Below are positions 9,248 to 20,000 of a DNA stretch of 64,000 bases, piece after piece. The stretch covers positions 186,001 through 250,000 of the forward strand of contig NZ_JHXM01000004.1 of NCBI RefSeq assembly GCF_000621725.1, read 5' to 3'. The notes beneath the pieces were generated by a model. It saw nothing but the letters and a program-made list of their open reading frames with translations. It was not told the DNA's origin and ran no database searches. Origin of the DNA: Xylanibacter brevis ATCC 19188 (GTDB lineage: Bacteria > Bacteroidota > Bacteroidia > Bacteroidales > Bacteroidaceae). The translations under genes and the position numbers were made by a program. The number at the start of each line of letters is the position of its first letter. The first letter of the stretch is position 1.

Positions 9248-10393
9248 ATGAAGTACTACCTGATAGCTGGAGAAGCCAGCGGCGACCTGCACGCTTCAAG
9301 ACTGATGCAAGAACTGAAAAGAAACGATGACAACGCTTCTTTCCGCTTCATTGGAGGCGACCTGATGGCACAGGTCGGAGGAGAGATGGTGAAACACTAT
9401 CGCGAACTGGCATACATGGGATTCATCCCCGTATTACTGCATCTGCCCACCATACTAAAGAACATGAAGCGCTGTAAGGAGGATATTCTGCAGTGGAACC
9501 CCGATGTTGTCATTCTCGTTGACTATCCCGGTTTCAACCTCGACATCGCTGCGTTTGCACACCTTCTTGGCTTTAGAGTGTTCTATTACATCTCACCCAA
9601 GATATGGGCATGGAAAGAATACCGTATCAAGAACATCAAACGCGATGTTGACGAGCTGTTCTCCATCCTGCCTTTCGAGGTTGACTTCTTTGAGAACAAG
9701 CACCACTACCCCATTCACTATGTGGGCAATCCCACTGCCGACGAGGTAAAAGAGTATCTGGAAAACAAGCAGAAGGGTGAGCACCACAACGAGATCAAAG
9801 GCGACAAACCCATCATCGCCCTGCTGGCTGGCTCCAGAAAACAGGAGATCAAGGACAACCTGCCCATGATGATCCGCACCACAAAGAAATTCGAAAACGA
9901 CTATGACATCGTGCTGGCCGGTGCACCAAGCATTGACGAAGCTTACTACCAGCAATTCCTGGAGGGTAGCCAAGTCAGACTGATCAAGAACCAAACTTAC
10001 GCTTTACTCTCGGAAGCACATGCCGCCTTGGTTACAAGTGGAACAGCAACCCTCGAGACGGCCCTTTTCAACGTGCCTCAGGTGGTTTGCTATGAGACGC
10101 CCCTCCCCCGACTTATCGGTTGGCTGAGAAAGAGAATCCTGAAGGTGAAGTATATCTCACTTGTCAACCTGGTGGCCAATCGCGAGGTCGTTCGCGAACT
10201 TGTGGCCGACTCATTCACGTTCGACAACATACAACACGAGCTGGAAATCATCCTTGATGGTCCAGCCCGTGAGAAAATGCTTGAAGGTTATCAGGAGGTT
10301 TGGAGCAAACTGGGCAAAGAGCATGCGCCCGCCAATGCTGCCAAGACTATGCTTCGACTGCTGAACGGCGACGCTCCTGCCATATCTCAATAG
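9248..10393 (+). CDS. lpxB: Lipid-A-disaccharide synthase
   Basis: Glycosyltransferase (GT19) that joins UDP-diacylglucosamine and lipid X to form the tetraacyl disaccharide of lipid A, at the inner membrane surface. The 381 residues are of usual length and begin MKYYLIAGEASGDLHASRL, with FIGGDLM, the GFIPVL segment, VDYPGFNLDIA, YISPKIWAWKEYRIK and the C-terminal VTSGTATLETAL donor-binding block. It follows surE closely, and its last 47 bases overlap the 3' end of the convergent transporter gene. Confidence 0.96.
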   Translation: MKYYLIAGEASGDLHASRLMQELKRNDDNASFRFIGGDLMAQVGGEMVKHYRELAYMGFIPVLLHLPTILKNMKRCKEDILQWNPDVVILVDYPGFNLDIAAFAHLLGFRVFYYISPKIWAWKEYRIKNIKRDVDELFSILPFEVDFFENKHHYPIHYVGNPTADEVKEYLENKQKGEHHNEIKGDKPIIALLAGSRKQEIKDNLPMMIRTTKKFENDYDIVLAGAPSIDEAYYQQFLEGSQVRLIKNQTYALLSEAHAALVTSGTATLETALFNVPQVVCYETPLPRLIGWLRKRILKVKYISLVNLVANREVVRELVADSFTFDNIQHELEIILDGPAREKMLEGYQEVWSKLGKEHAPANAAKTMLRLLNGDAPAISQ

Positions 10394-11309
10394 AATTGAT
10401 GATGTTCTGCCACAGGATGTAACAGCCTGGTCCTACACTGGCCAAAGGCGTCAGATAAGTATAAGCCATCCAAATAGCAAAAGCGGTATTTTTCTGACCC
10501 AGGCCCTGTCCTGCCTCTTGTGCACGACAAAAAAAATGGCCGATAAAGCGTCCTACAGCAAACTGTATGACGCACAACAACAATCCCAACATTGCTATAG
10601 ACCCCAGCAATAGTAGTGTTGCCTGAGCGTGAACGATATTCTTGACCGTCGTTCCCGTCACAATCATCAGCGAACAGCCCCAAAGATAGAAAGACAAGTC
10701 ACGCACCGAGACCACCTTTCTGTGCAGGCTCTGCCAGTAGTGCTTCACCAGGTAGGCCAGCAACATCGGAACCACCAGCAGGGTCACCACCTGATAAAAG
10801 ATTTTTGTGAAAGCCGACATAAATGAAATATCGGCCGACTTCTCTATCAAGGGGAAGCAAACAGGCACCAGCAGCACCGTCAGGAAGTTTGACAGAAACG
10901 TATAGGTAGTCATCTCTTCCAGCGAGCCGCCCAACTTTTGCGTCACCACGGCAGCAGCCGTAGCTGTGGGAGCAATGATACACATCAGCAGTGCTTCCAT
11001 CAAAACCAGTTTGTCGCCTGTGAAATGAAAGAACAAGACAATAGCCATCACGATGCCAACAAACAGAAGGTTAAAGATGCTCACCCACAAATGCCAACCT
11101 ACAGGAAGCATCTTATGGAAGTCAACCTTGCAAAAGGTCACAAAGAGTATCAAAAACATAAATAGCGGCAGAATGGTGTTAAACACAGGTTCCATCACCT
11201 CTGCAGCACTTTCCAGTGCAGGAACGAAGGCAAATATCAGATAGACAATCGTTCCCATTCCCATTGACACAGGAAGTGTCCAATCCTTTAAAAACTTTAT
11301 CAATTTCAT
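10347..11309 (-). CDS. Bile acid:sodium symporter-family transporter (BASS/SBF-like)
   Basis: Integral membrane transporter with about nine or ten hydrophobic segments over 320 residues (for example LPLFMFLILFVTF, LLFVGIVMAIVLFF, LLVPVCFPLI). The segments TYTFLSNFLTVLLVPV and TAFAIWMAYTYLTPLASVGP resemble the crossing regions of the BASS family; the substrate cannot be inferred. The start at 11309 (MKLIKFLKDW) gives an ATGA overlap with the helicase stop, so I prefer it to an ATG eight codons earlier. The 3' end overlaps lpxB in convergent orientation. Confidence 0.75.
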   Translation of the reverse strand: MKLIKFLKDWTLPVSMGMGTIVYLIFAFVPALESAAEVMEPVFNTILPLFMFLILFVTFCKVDFHKMLPVGWHLWVSIFNLLFVGIVMAIVLFFHFTGDKLVLMEALLMCIIAPTATAAAVVTQKLGGSLEEMTTYTFLSNFLTVLLVPVCFPLIEKSADISFMSAFTKIFYQVVTLLVVPMLLAYLVKHYWQSLHRKVVSVRDLSFYLWGCSLMIVTGTTVKNIVHAQATLLLLGSIAMLGLLLCVIQFAVGRFIGHFFCRAQEAGQGLGQKNTAFAIWMAYTYLTPLASVGPGCYILWQNIINSIEIWQERRRSAVEA

Positions 11310-12700
11310 TCTTCTACTTGAGCTTTTGGCCAATTGACGAGGAACACCTTTTCCGTGGCACGTGTCAGGGCCGTATAGAGCCAGTGCATATAGTCTGGCG
11401 TCAACATGTCATCCGTCATATAACCTTGATCTATATATATGTGTGCCCACTGTCCGCCCTGCGCCTTATGGCAGGTGACAGCATAGCCATATTTCACCTG
11501 GAGAGCATTATAGTAAACATCCGTCTTTAGTTTCTTCAGTCTGTCAGACTTCAAAGGGATGTCTGCATAATCCTCCATCACCTTATTATACAGTTGTTCG
11601 TGTTGCTCACGTGTTAAGGCCGGAGCCTCGGATGTCAGCGTGTCGAGTACCACGGTCGATGTCAGTTCCAAGACAGGGTCAAAGTCGGGGAACTGCAGTG
11701 TCACGTCGGCAAACCGGAAGCCATATTCTTCGCGCGTATTTCTCACTCGCTGCACCACGCAGCGGTCACCATTGGCCAGAAACAAGCCGTTCTCACCATA
11801 GTGGTTCTTCACAATCATCAGTTGATCACCTCGACACAGTTCCTCTTCACGATCAAGAACAGTATTTCGGATGCCTTGATTATAGATGTTAGCCCGCTTG
11901 TTACTACGCGTCACCACCATGGTCTCATCGAGTCCCACCCGGCTATAGCTTGTTGCCAGCGACTCAATCAGTTCGTCGCCGGGCACAATCTGTATGTCGG
12001 GAAAACCAGCAATGCGCAACTTCGGCAGCGCCCACACATCCACACTGTGTCGAATCTCTGTGGCATTGTATAAGATGCCCGACTCCTGACTCTGTCGCAG
12101 CACCTCGTCCAGTTCCATCTCATACACCCTCATGCCATAGCCACGAAGCACGTCCGACATCAGTGCCGGACTATCCTCCTCGCCCACTGGTGGCAACTGT
12201 GCCTTGTCGCCAATCAGCATCAGCCTGCAGTTATGTCCATTATACACAAACTGCATCAAGTCATCAAGCAAGCATCCCGAACCAAAGGTATCGCCCATGC
12301 CAGCATTACTGATCATCGAAGCCTCATCAACGAGAAACAGCGTGTCGCTATTCAGATTCGCGTTCAGACTGAATGCCGACAAGTCGGCAGCCGTCTTCTG
12401 TCGATAGATACGTCGATGAATGGTAAAAGCAGGATGATGAGCATAACCCGAAAAGACCTTTGCCGCCCTACCCGTAGGAGCCATCAGCACCAGTTTCTGC
12501 TTCATGTCCAACAGGGCACGAACAATGGCTGCCGCCAGTGTTGTCTTACCCGTACCGGCAGCACCACGCAGAATCATCACGCACTCTGGGTTCCTATCAA
12601 AAAGAAAATCAGCAAAGACGTTCATTGCCTGTCGCTGCTGATTGGTAGGCGCCAGCCCCATGTGCTGTTCAATCTTTATCTTTAGCTCGTCGCTTAACAT
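11306..12700 (-). CDS. RecD-like ATP-dependent DNA helicase (superfamily 1)
   Basis: Single-subunit SF1 helicase of about 464 residues, probably in DNA repair or recombination. Walker A is GAAGTGKTTLAAA, motif Ia is APTGRAAKVF, Walker B is LFLVDEASMI, motif III is LMLIGDKAQLPPVG, and the UvrD-like C-terminal part has AVTCHKAQGGQW and YTALTRATEKVFLVNW. The start at 12700 (MLSDELKIKI) is chosen because a longer reading would run through the promoter. A TACCTTTG box ends six bases before this ATG, so the messenger may have almost no leader. It lacks the long N-terminal region of RecD2. Confidence 0.85.
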   Translation of the reverse strand: MLSDELKIKIEQHMGLAPTNQQRQAMNVFADFLFDRNPECVMILRGAAGTGKTTLAAAIVRALLDMKQKLVLMAPTGRAAKVFSGYAHHPAFTIHRRIYRQKTAADLSAFSLNANLNSDTLFLVDEASMISNAGMGDTFGSGCLLDDLMQFVYNGHNCRLMLIGDKAQLPPVGEEDSPALMSDVLRGYGMRVYEMELDEVLRQSQESGILYNATEIRHSVDVWALPKLRIAGFPDIQIVPGDELIESLATSYSRVGLDETMVVTRSNKRANIYNQGIRNTVLDREEELCRGDQLMIVKNHYGENGLFLANGDRCVVQRVRNTREEYGFRFADVTLQFPDFDPVLELTSTVVLDTLTSEAPALTREQHEQLYNKVMEDYADIPLKSDRLKKLKTDVYYNALQVKYGYAVTCHKAQGGQWAHIYIDQGYMTDDMLTPDYMHWLYTALTRATEKVFLVNWPKAQVEE

Positions 12701-12705
12701 CCCTG

Positions 12706-12786
12706 CAAAGGTACGATTAAGTGAGCGAAAATGCAAATTTATTTGCAATTTTCCGAACGTGAGTACCTTCGACGAAGTCAAAGGTA
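12706..12786 (-). promoter_or_regulatory. Duplicated promoter-like segment upstream of the helicase
   Basis: TACCTTTG occurs twice on the minus strand, at 12713-12706 and 12786-12779, each embedded in the same context (plus-strand CAAAGGTACGAwTAAGyGAG). Between them lie CTTCGACGAAG (12767-12777, perfect palindrome) and a near-palindrome of TGCAAAT and ATTTGCA (12733-12748). The proximal box would start transcription at about the helicase ATG. Confidence 0.5.
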
Positions 12787-12814
12787 CGAATAAGCGAGAA
12801 CAAAAAACAAATAC

Positions 12815-12850
12815 AAAAAAAAGATGCGCCAAATTGGTACATCTTTTTTT
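12815..12850 (-). terminator. Rho-independent terminator-like hairpin between mutY and the helicase
   Basis: An 11-base stem (AAAAAAAGATG with CATCTTTTTTT) around a 13-base loop, followed by runs of T on either strand. It lies upstream of mutY on the minus strand, so it cannot end the sprA-mutY transcript. It may insulate the helicase promoter from plus-strand transcription, or be a bidirectional element. Confidence 0.4.
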
Positions 12851-12993
12851 GTGTTTCTTGTTAGCAATTAATTTAAGGATAAAGATTGGCCTTTGCTTTT
12901 TATGTCCTTTATCTTTTCGTTATATTGCAAAGATAGAACATTTTTCGATTCCCTCCAAAATATTTTGCAACTATTTTTAAGGAAACTTCGTAA

Positions 12994-14010
12994 TTATTTT
13001 CTGTTTCCGAGCACAGCACGAACTTCCTCATACAACAGCTCCACCAAACGGGGCACGCCATACTTTTCAAGGTCTTGTTCTTGCACCCAAATATAGTCTT
13101 CGGCCAATTCGGGTCGCACCGCTGTCTCCAGTAAATAGAAATCAGCCAACAAGATACGATGTGTCAACACGTGGCGCACGTCCTTTTTCAGCAACAGGCA
13201 CTGCTGCAGGTCAATCCCATTATTATCTTCTGCTACAAGATACGGCTCATAGAGTCCTTGCCATATATCTCCGGCTCCACGTCGATGGATGGCAACATAG
13301 CCCTTACACCTTATATATACATAAGAGAGACGACGTTCTTTCACCTTCAGCGTTTTCAGTTTCACCGGCAGTGTCCCTACCCTGTCCTCACGAAACGCCA
13401 CACACGACTCCTGCAGCGGACAACTGCCGCACTGTGGCGACTGTGGTGTGCACTGTATAGCACCGAAATCCATTATTGCCTGGTTGTAGGCAGAAGCCTC
13501 TTTGGGTGGAAGTAGCGACTGGGCCAAGGCCGTAAACGTCTTTTTCCCCTCAGTAGTATTGATAGGAGTCTCCACACCGAAATAGCGACTCAGCACCCTA
13601 TACACATTGCCATCCACCACTGCAGCTGGCAGTCCGAAAGCGATGCTTCCGATGGCCGCAGCGGTATAATCGCCCACACCCTTCAGAGACTTAATCTCGT
13701 CGAGTGTATGAGGAAATCCCCCCATTGCCACAATTTGCTTGGCAGCAAAGTGAAGATTACGAGCCCTACTGTAATACCCCAGTCCTTGCCACTCGCGCAG
13801 CACCTCATCCTCGGAGGCAGCAGCCAGAGCATCTACCGTGGGCCAGCGCCGCATGAAGCGCTCCCAGTAGCTCCATCCCTGCTTCACTTGTGTCTGTTGG
13901 AGGATGATTTCCGAAAGCCAGATGGCATAAGGATCGTGTGTTTCGCGCCAAGGCAGTTCTCTGCCGTTTTCACGAAACCATGCAAGAAGAATATGTGTAA
14001 AAGAGGTCAT
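12994..14010 (-). CDS. mutY: A/G-specific adenine glycosylase
   Basis: Removes adenine mispaired with 8-oxoguanine. The 338 residues have the helix-hairpin-helix (LKGVGDYTAAAIGSIAFG), the catalytic aspartate in VVDGNVYRVL (D133), the conserved E34 in WLSEIILQQTQV, and a 4Fe-4S cluster motif C-x6-C-x2-C-x5-C (C187, C194, C197, C203). A C-terminal NUDIX-like domain recognises 8-oxoG. The start codon overlaps the sprA stop by four bases (ATGA), so the two are translationally coupled. Length and motifs are normal. Confidence 0.97.
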   Translation of the reverse strand: MTSFTHILLAWFRENGRELPWRETHDPYAIWLSEIILQQTQVKQGWSYWERFMRRWPTVDALAAASEDEVLREWQGLGYYSRARNLHFAAKQIVAMGGFPHTLDEIKSLKGVGDYTAAAIGSIAFGLPAAVVDGNVYRVLSRYFGVETPINTTEGKKTFTALAQSLLPPKEASAYNQAIMDFGAIQCTPQSPQCGSCPLQESCVAFREDRVGTLPVKLKTLKVKERRLSYVYIRCKGYVAIHRRGAGDIWQGLYEPYLVAEDNNGIDLQQCLLLKKDVRHVLTHRILLADFYLLETAVRPELAEDYIWVQEQDLEKYGVPRLVELLYEEVRAVLGNRK

Positions 14011-17000
14011 CGGGTCAAAGAGAATTTAAGTGATACACCAAAATCGTGCGTCGTGGTGGGATAGCTGCTCGAAGACAACAGCGGTTTGTTGGTCTGACGA
14101 TCGTAGTAAGCCGTGATGGTGAGCATCTTCGACAGCGTATAGTCTGCAGCAAATGAAATCTTCAGTGCTGAGTTGCCACTCGATGCCGAACTAACGCCGC
14201 TGGCAATATCACGTGTGATGGCAGCCTGATCGCGGAACGAGATATCGACACGAGTATTCAGGTCGTGGTTCACACCCTTGCTGTTCGACGATTGCTGTTT
14301 CTTGTTTTTGCTGTCATCCTCTTTCTGATTGCCCTTCGCGTTCTTCACCTTTCGGTGGTTGCCGTTGCCAAAGAGCTTGAAGTTCGAAATCTTATAACCC
14401 AAACCAATCACCCAGTCGTTTGAGCGCGACTCGTTGATCTGCACACTCGTCATCGACAGGTTCAGCACGCGCGAGGTCTTGTATTCCACCTTACAAGTCA
14501 GGTTGTTGGGGAACGTCACATCGACACCCAACAATGGTGAGAAGGCCTCGTTGATGCTCACCGAAGAGACGTTATAGCGAGACGATGGCGTGTAGGAACC
14601 ATCGGCAGCCTGCACATAGCCGAGGTCGCCCATATACTCTAGCCAACTGCTATACGACGCATACGAGCCAACGCTGTAGATGCTCTTATACGAGTGGTTC
14701 AGGTTGACGCTCTTCAGGTGATCACGCAACCAAGGCAACTTCGACAGTCCGCCATACTTGATTGTCCAGTTGGGCAACAGTCGGGTCAGCGCGGGGAAGA
14801 TGTCCAGCGAGTTGCCGGCACCCATCGTGTAGGTGGAGAGGAACGCCGGAATCATCACGTCAGCACTGTAGGGATCAACAGGGTTCACTGTGGCATTGCC
14901 TACGCCTGCAGAACCAGCAGGATACTGTGCCTGCACACGTTCACGGAAGGCATCCAGACGGTTGCAGAACCTGTCAAACGAAGCAGAATGATAACCATTA
15001 TTTGCATTGCCCATTCCCTCCAGCGCACTGCGCAGCGAGATGGTAGTCATCGTAAACGAACCGCTGTAGGTGGTGGGGGTGCCTGCATACATAAACTGCA
15101 CGCTCTTCGACTTGTTGACCGTACGCGTAGCGGTGAGGTCAATCTTCAAGTCGCGCACGGGTTCCAGCGTAGCACGCAGTTGCAGGTCCTCAGTGGCACT
15201 GCTTGTAGAAGGTGTAGCCACGCTGTCGGCGCACAACAGCCATCCACGCTCCAACGCCTTGTTCACATAGCCATCGCCTGTCAGACCGAATGCGAAATCC
15301 AGACCTGGTGCCAGCACGCTACCCGTGTTCTGACCGAAAGCGTCACCCACGTTAGGAATAAATCCGGGCAATGTCATCGCATACTGGTTGCGGTAGCTCA
15401 GGTTGATGGTGCGCACCATCATCAGCACGCGCGACACCTGCTGAGCGGGGTTGTACCACCACTGCTTGTCCAGAGGTTCCTTGGCCATCACGCTCAACTT
15501 CAGTGTGTCGGACGTGGCACCCTTTGGCAACCACACCTTGATCTTATTCTCATCCACCGTCTTCCACTTCACGGTGACAGCCTTGCCTTTCGCATTCTTT
15601 GCACTTACAATCAGTCGCTTAGACTTCTTACCGTGCTGCACCTCAATGGTCGTGTCGCTTTGCAGCGTCAGTTCCTTCTGGAACGTATTCTTATTTTTCG
15701 GCAGTGCTTTCTCCTCCTTGTCGTCTGCCTTATTATCCTTCTGGTTGTTGCGGTTCTGCGCAGCCTTGTTGGGCTTGGTAGTCGTCTTGCGAGCTGCCGA
15801 GCTCTGCTTCTTGAATCGCTCGTTGGTCTTCTTCAGGAAGGGGATGTGATTATAGAGCGTCTCCATGTTGAAGCTACCGTTGACGTTCAGGTTGCGATTG
15901 TTAGAGATGGTGTTACCCAGCGAGGTACCATCGTCCAACTCCGTACCGCGCAACCAAGAATACGTTGCCGAATAGCTGGCATCAGCCTTCAACCAGTCGA
16001 AGATTGGCAACTTATCCAGTGGCACCTGATAGCTGGCCGTGAAGTTCTGCTGATAGTCCAGCGGTGTACCCCAGTGCTTCAGGCTCTGCCATACCGAGTC
16101 TTTCCACGCCGTATAGCGATCGGCATAGAGGTCTTTGTTAAGCGGAGTATAGGGCTCTTCAATCTCAGCATGCGTCGCACTCTGGAAGTTCATGTGTAGA
16201 TTCTTGGTCAGGTCCCATCGCAACTGGAAGTCACGGTTCCACAAGAACTGCTCGCTGAAGGTCAGAGGCAGGTTGGGATTGACGGTATTCTCCAAATCAC
16301 GCTCCTGCAGTTCGTAGTAGCTTCGCGTCCAGTCTGAGTTGAACGAGATGGTCTGTGGCAGATAGTTCAGTCCCAGTGCTTTCGGGAACTGCATCCACTT
16401 CGACTTGCTCTTCGACGACTTGAACGGCTCCCAGGTCTTATAGACCGGTGAATAGCTGTAGTTCAGCGAGCCACGCCACTGGTCGTCGGTCTCCCAAACA
16501 GTTGTCTCGCCAGTCGTGCGACGATGCGAGTGACTGTAGGTAAACGAGAAGTTAGCGGGGTCGTAGGGCATCGGGTGACGTTTGTTCTTGATGCCGACGC
16601 GCGCATTCGACAGTGAGAAGTTGCGCATCACGTTCTTTGTCACAGCCAGCGACTCGATAGAGTCCTTTTCATGCTGGTTGGCAGCCGACTCCAGAGCGTC
16701 GTCGAGCTCCATGTCCGTGTCCAGCGGGTTGTACTTAGGACTAACAATCTCCTTTGTATATGAATAGTAGAGCGGAGCGGTGACCTTCGCCTTGTCGGGG
16801 AACAGCTTACCCAGTTCCAGGTTGGCCGTCACCGAGTATGACTTCTGAGTGTCTGTAGAACGCTGCATCACGTTCTCTTCCAGTCCGCCGAAACCATCGC
16901 TGACATAGCGGCCAGTGAGGTTCACCGTTCCGAAGTCAGACAGCTGCACATTCATGGCTCCCGATGCGGCCCAACCACCTTCGTTGTTGGTCTCGCGCAG

Positions 17001-20000
17001 ACGAAGCTCGTTCACCCACACCTCGCCCGACTTCATCGTGCTGCTCAGGTTGCGCACACCGATAATCATGGTCTTCACCTCGCCCAGCGACGGGTTACCC
17101 ACAATGCTGATTTTATTGTTAGGTTTCTCTGGGTCGTAGTCGGTGAACAGCTGTGTATAGGAAGCAAGTCCCTGTGCACGTGCCTTGTTGCGAGCCTTCT
17201 TCAACTGTGTGAATACAGACATATTGATGTCGAGCATGTTTTCCAGCGGCCATACCAGCGGACGATCACTGGGCACGTTCCAGCGATAGTTACCCTCGGG
17301 TGTGAGCTTCAACGGAATCAGATACTCGTAGTAGTTACTCTTATAGTCGGAACCCAAACGAATGAACACAGCCAACTGGTTGTCTTCCAGTTGCGTGTTG
17401 TTGGGTATCAAGGCATTGGCATGCACGAACATCTGCAAGCGCTTATACTGACGCAGGTCCAGGTTGGTGTTCTTATAAACAGCCTTCGACTCGTTCTGCG
17501 ACAGGTTCTTCACCGTCAAGCAGAGCGACTGCTCGTTGTTCTCGGTGAGCTGTGGCTGAGCGGGGTCGGTGGCACGCGAGATGCCTGGAGGCAACACATA
17601 GGCCACGGGCTTACGGTCGGTGTTCTCTTCGATGTTCACCGCACTCATCTCCAGCACGCCCGTTTCAGCACCTGCCGACGTTTGCAGGTTCTGTTTGTAC
17701 TGGCGCCATTCGCCGCGCACCAGGTCCAGCGAACCGAAGCGCAGCACTACCGGCTCTTCGAAACCGGTCAAGAACATACGCATGAAGCGGATGCTGGTGA
17801 AGTCGTTGATGGCACCCACCTTACTGTCGAACTCGGCCAGTGGGATGCGATACTGATACCAGCGCACGGTGAGCGAGTCGCCATTGCGCAACTTCGCGTT
17901 GTAGTCGCGGTGGTCCACGATATAGCTGTCTTCCGACTTCACGCCACGGTTGTAGGCCTGCAGCTCATCGTCGCTGATGGGGATGCGATACTGATAGTAA
18001 CGCTCGTATTCGTTCAACGTGTAGTCCTGGTTGATATCCTCCACGTCAGGACCGGTCTTGTACGACGTGTCGTAGCCCTCGGTCTGGTTGTCGTTGGCGG
18101 GCGAGTTTCCCTGAGGGTTGTTGATACGCTTATAGCGATCCATGATGCTGGTGCGCGCTGCATCCAGATCTGTGCCACGATAGTAGTGATAGTCGTCGCC
18201 GGCGGGGTCTTTGCGCCAAGCCTGCAGCACGCTGTCGTTGGTCACCACACCGCCAATGGCATTCAGCCAATCCATATAGGCGCCATACTGCTGCTCCTCG
18301 TCATCGGTCAATCCGTTCAGACCCACGTCCTGCAACTGGCGCGAGCCCGAGGTGGTGGCAAAGGCATAGGTCTGAGTGGCCTGCACGGGAATCTTACCCC
18401 ACTGCGTGGTTTCGTATGATGACGTGCCGTCAACGGCCATACCGCTCTCGTAGAATTTCTTACCATCGCGAAGCACATCCTCTGACACCTCTCCCAGGTT
18501 CAGGTACAGTTCACCTTTATGTCGGCCTGCCGTACCATCCTTACGGGTGTAGATGTAGGGGTCGAGCAGCCAGAACTCCACATATTCTATATTAGCCTGT
18601 TCGAAGTCGGTGGTCTCCAGTCGGCGCATCATGCCACCAAACATCTTGCCAGGATTCTTCAGTGTACCGTCGGCATTCAGCTGGGTGGTCAGGTTGTAAG
18701 GGCCACGCTCCTGAGGGTAATAGGCCAGGTTCAGCACCGGCAACGTAGAAACGGCGCCGTTGTACGAAGACTGGTCGCGGTTGGGATAGAGCTCCTTCAC
18801 ATAGACCTCGCGCACATAGTGGTTGGACAACTGTTCCAGGTCGCTCTTGATGTGAGCAGGTGTCAGCGAAGAAGAACGGCGCGTGAAGATAGGATCCACG
18901 TTATACCATGCCAGCAAGGCACGGTTATAACCGCTTTTCACAGATGTCTTGTCGTTGGCATCGGGAAACATGCTTGGCACGCTCGACAGCACCCAAGCCT
19001 TTGGATCGCTCACGTCGAGCAGGTTTTTGGTGTTCTCGAAGTCATCCAAATACGATGCGTTATCCTGAGTGCCGGTAGGTGTGTGTGCTATGAGTTGTGC
19101 AAACTCACCCGTGAAGGTGATTTGCGAAGGTTGCGTACAGTGCAGCAAGGGCAGACGGTCAAGCACGTTGGTCAACCACTGCGACTCCTGTTTCCAGTTG
19201 ACGTTCAGTCCCCACAGCGTGTTGTTCAGGGGCTCCTCGCCCATGGCCACCTTCGAGGTGAGTGCCTGTTCCTTCAGGTGCAACAGCGTACCGCCCAACG
19301 AGAAGTTCTTGCTGAAGTCATACTCCCAGTTCATGCCCAGCATGGTCTTGCGCTGCATGCCGTAGCTGGTGTTGTCTTCCAGCGATACGTTGACGTTTGT
19401 GCCAGCATCAATGATGCTCTGGTTCAGGATGGTCACCTCGCCAGCCGAGTAGTCCACCGAGTAGTCGCTACCCTCCTGAAGGGTCACACCACCCGCCGTC
19501 ACCACCACCGACCCCTGCGGCACGTAGGCAGCACCCAGCGAGATGACATTGGCGCTGGTGCCCTTGTATTGTCCCGACAGCACGAACTTATCCTTCTCGG
19601 CATTCTGTTTGGCCACCGTCTTGGTCGAGTCGTAGAGCTGGTCAAAGCAGTATTTCTCAGCCACCTGGCCCATACCCTTCTGCTTCAGGTAGTTACGCAG
19701 ATAATTGCCGAATGGCTCTGCAGCCGGCAAGAACACGCGTCCGTTGACCACAGTATAGCCTTGAACAAAGTCAAACTGGCCGTTGGAATGAGGCTTCATG
19801 TTGGCATCCAGTCGGTCCAATCCCATCACGCGCAACAGGGGCACTGACTTCAGGCTCTCCTCGGGCAGATAGGTCAGGTAAGTACCTGTAGTGTCGCTTT
19901 GGTACTTGATGTCCATACGGAATTTCTCTTTCTCTACCGAAGAGGCCAGGTAATAGACGTTCTTCATCATCAGTCGCCAGTTGGCCTGCGATGGGTTGTT

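Noticed and set aside
12701..12832. Longer N terminus of the helicase
   Set aside because: It would contain both promoter boxes and the repeat cassette; the family-like sequence begins at MLSDELK.
14694..19847. Several 340-500-codon plus-strand frames opposite sprA (14694-16199, 17391-18419, 18519-19847)
   Set aside because: Shadows of the long sprA gene: no ribosome sites, no recognisable protein features, histidine/valine-rich composition typical of antisense frames.
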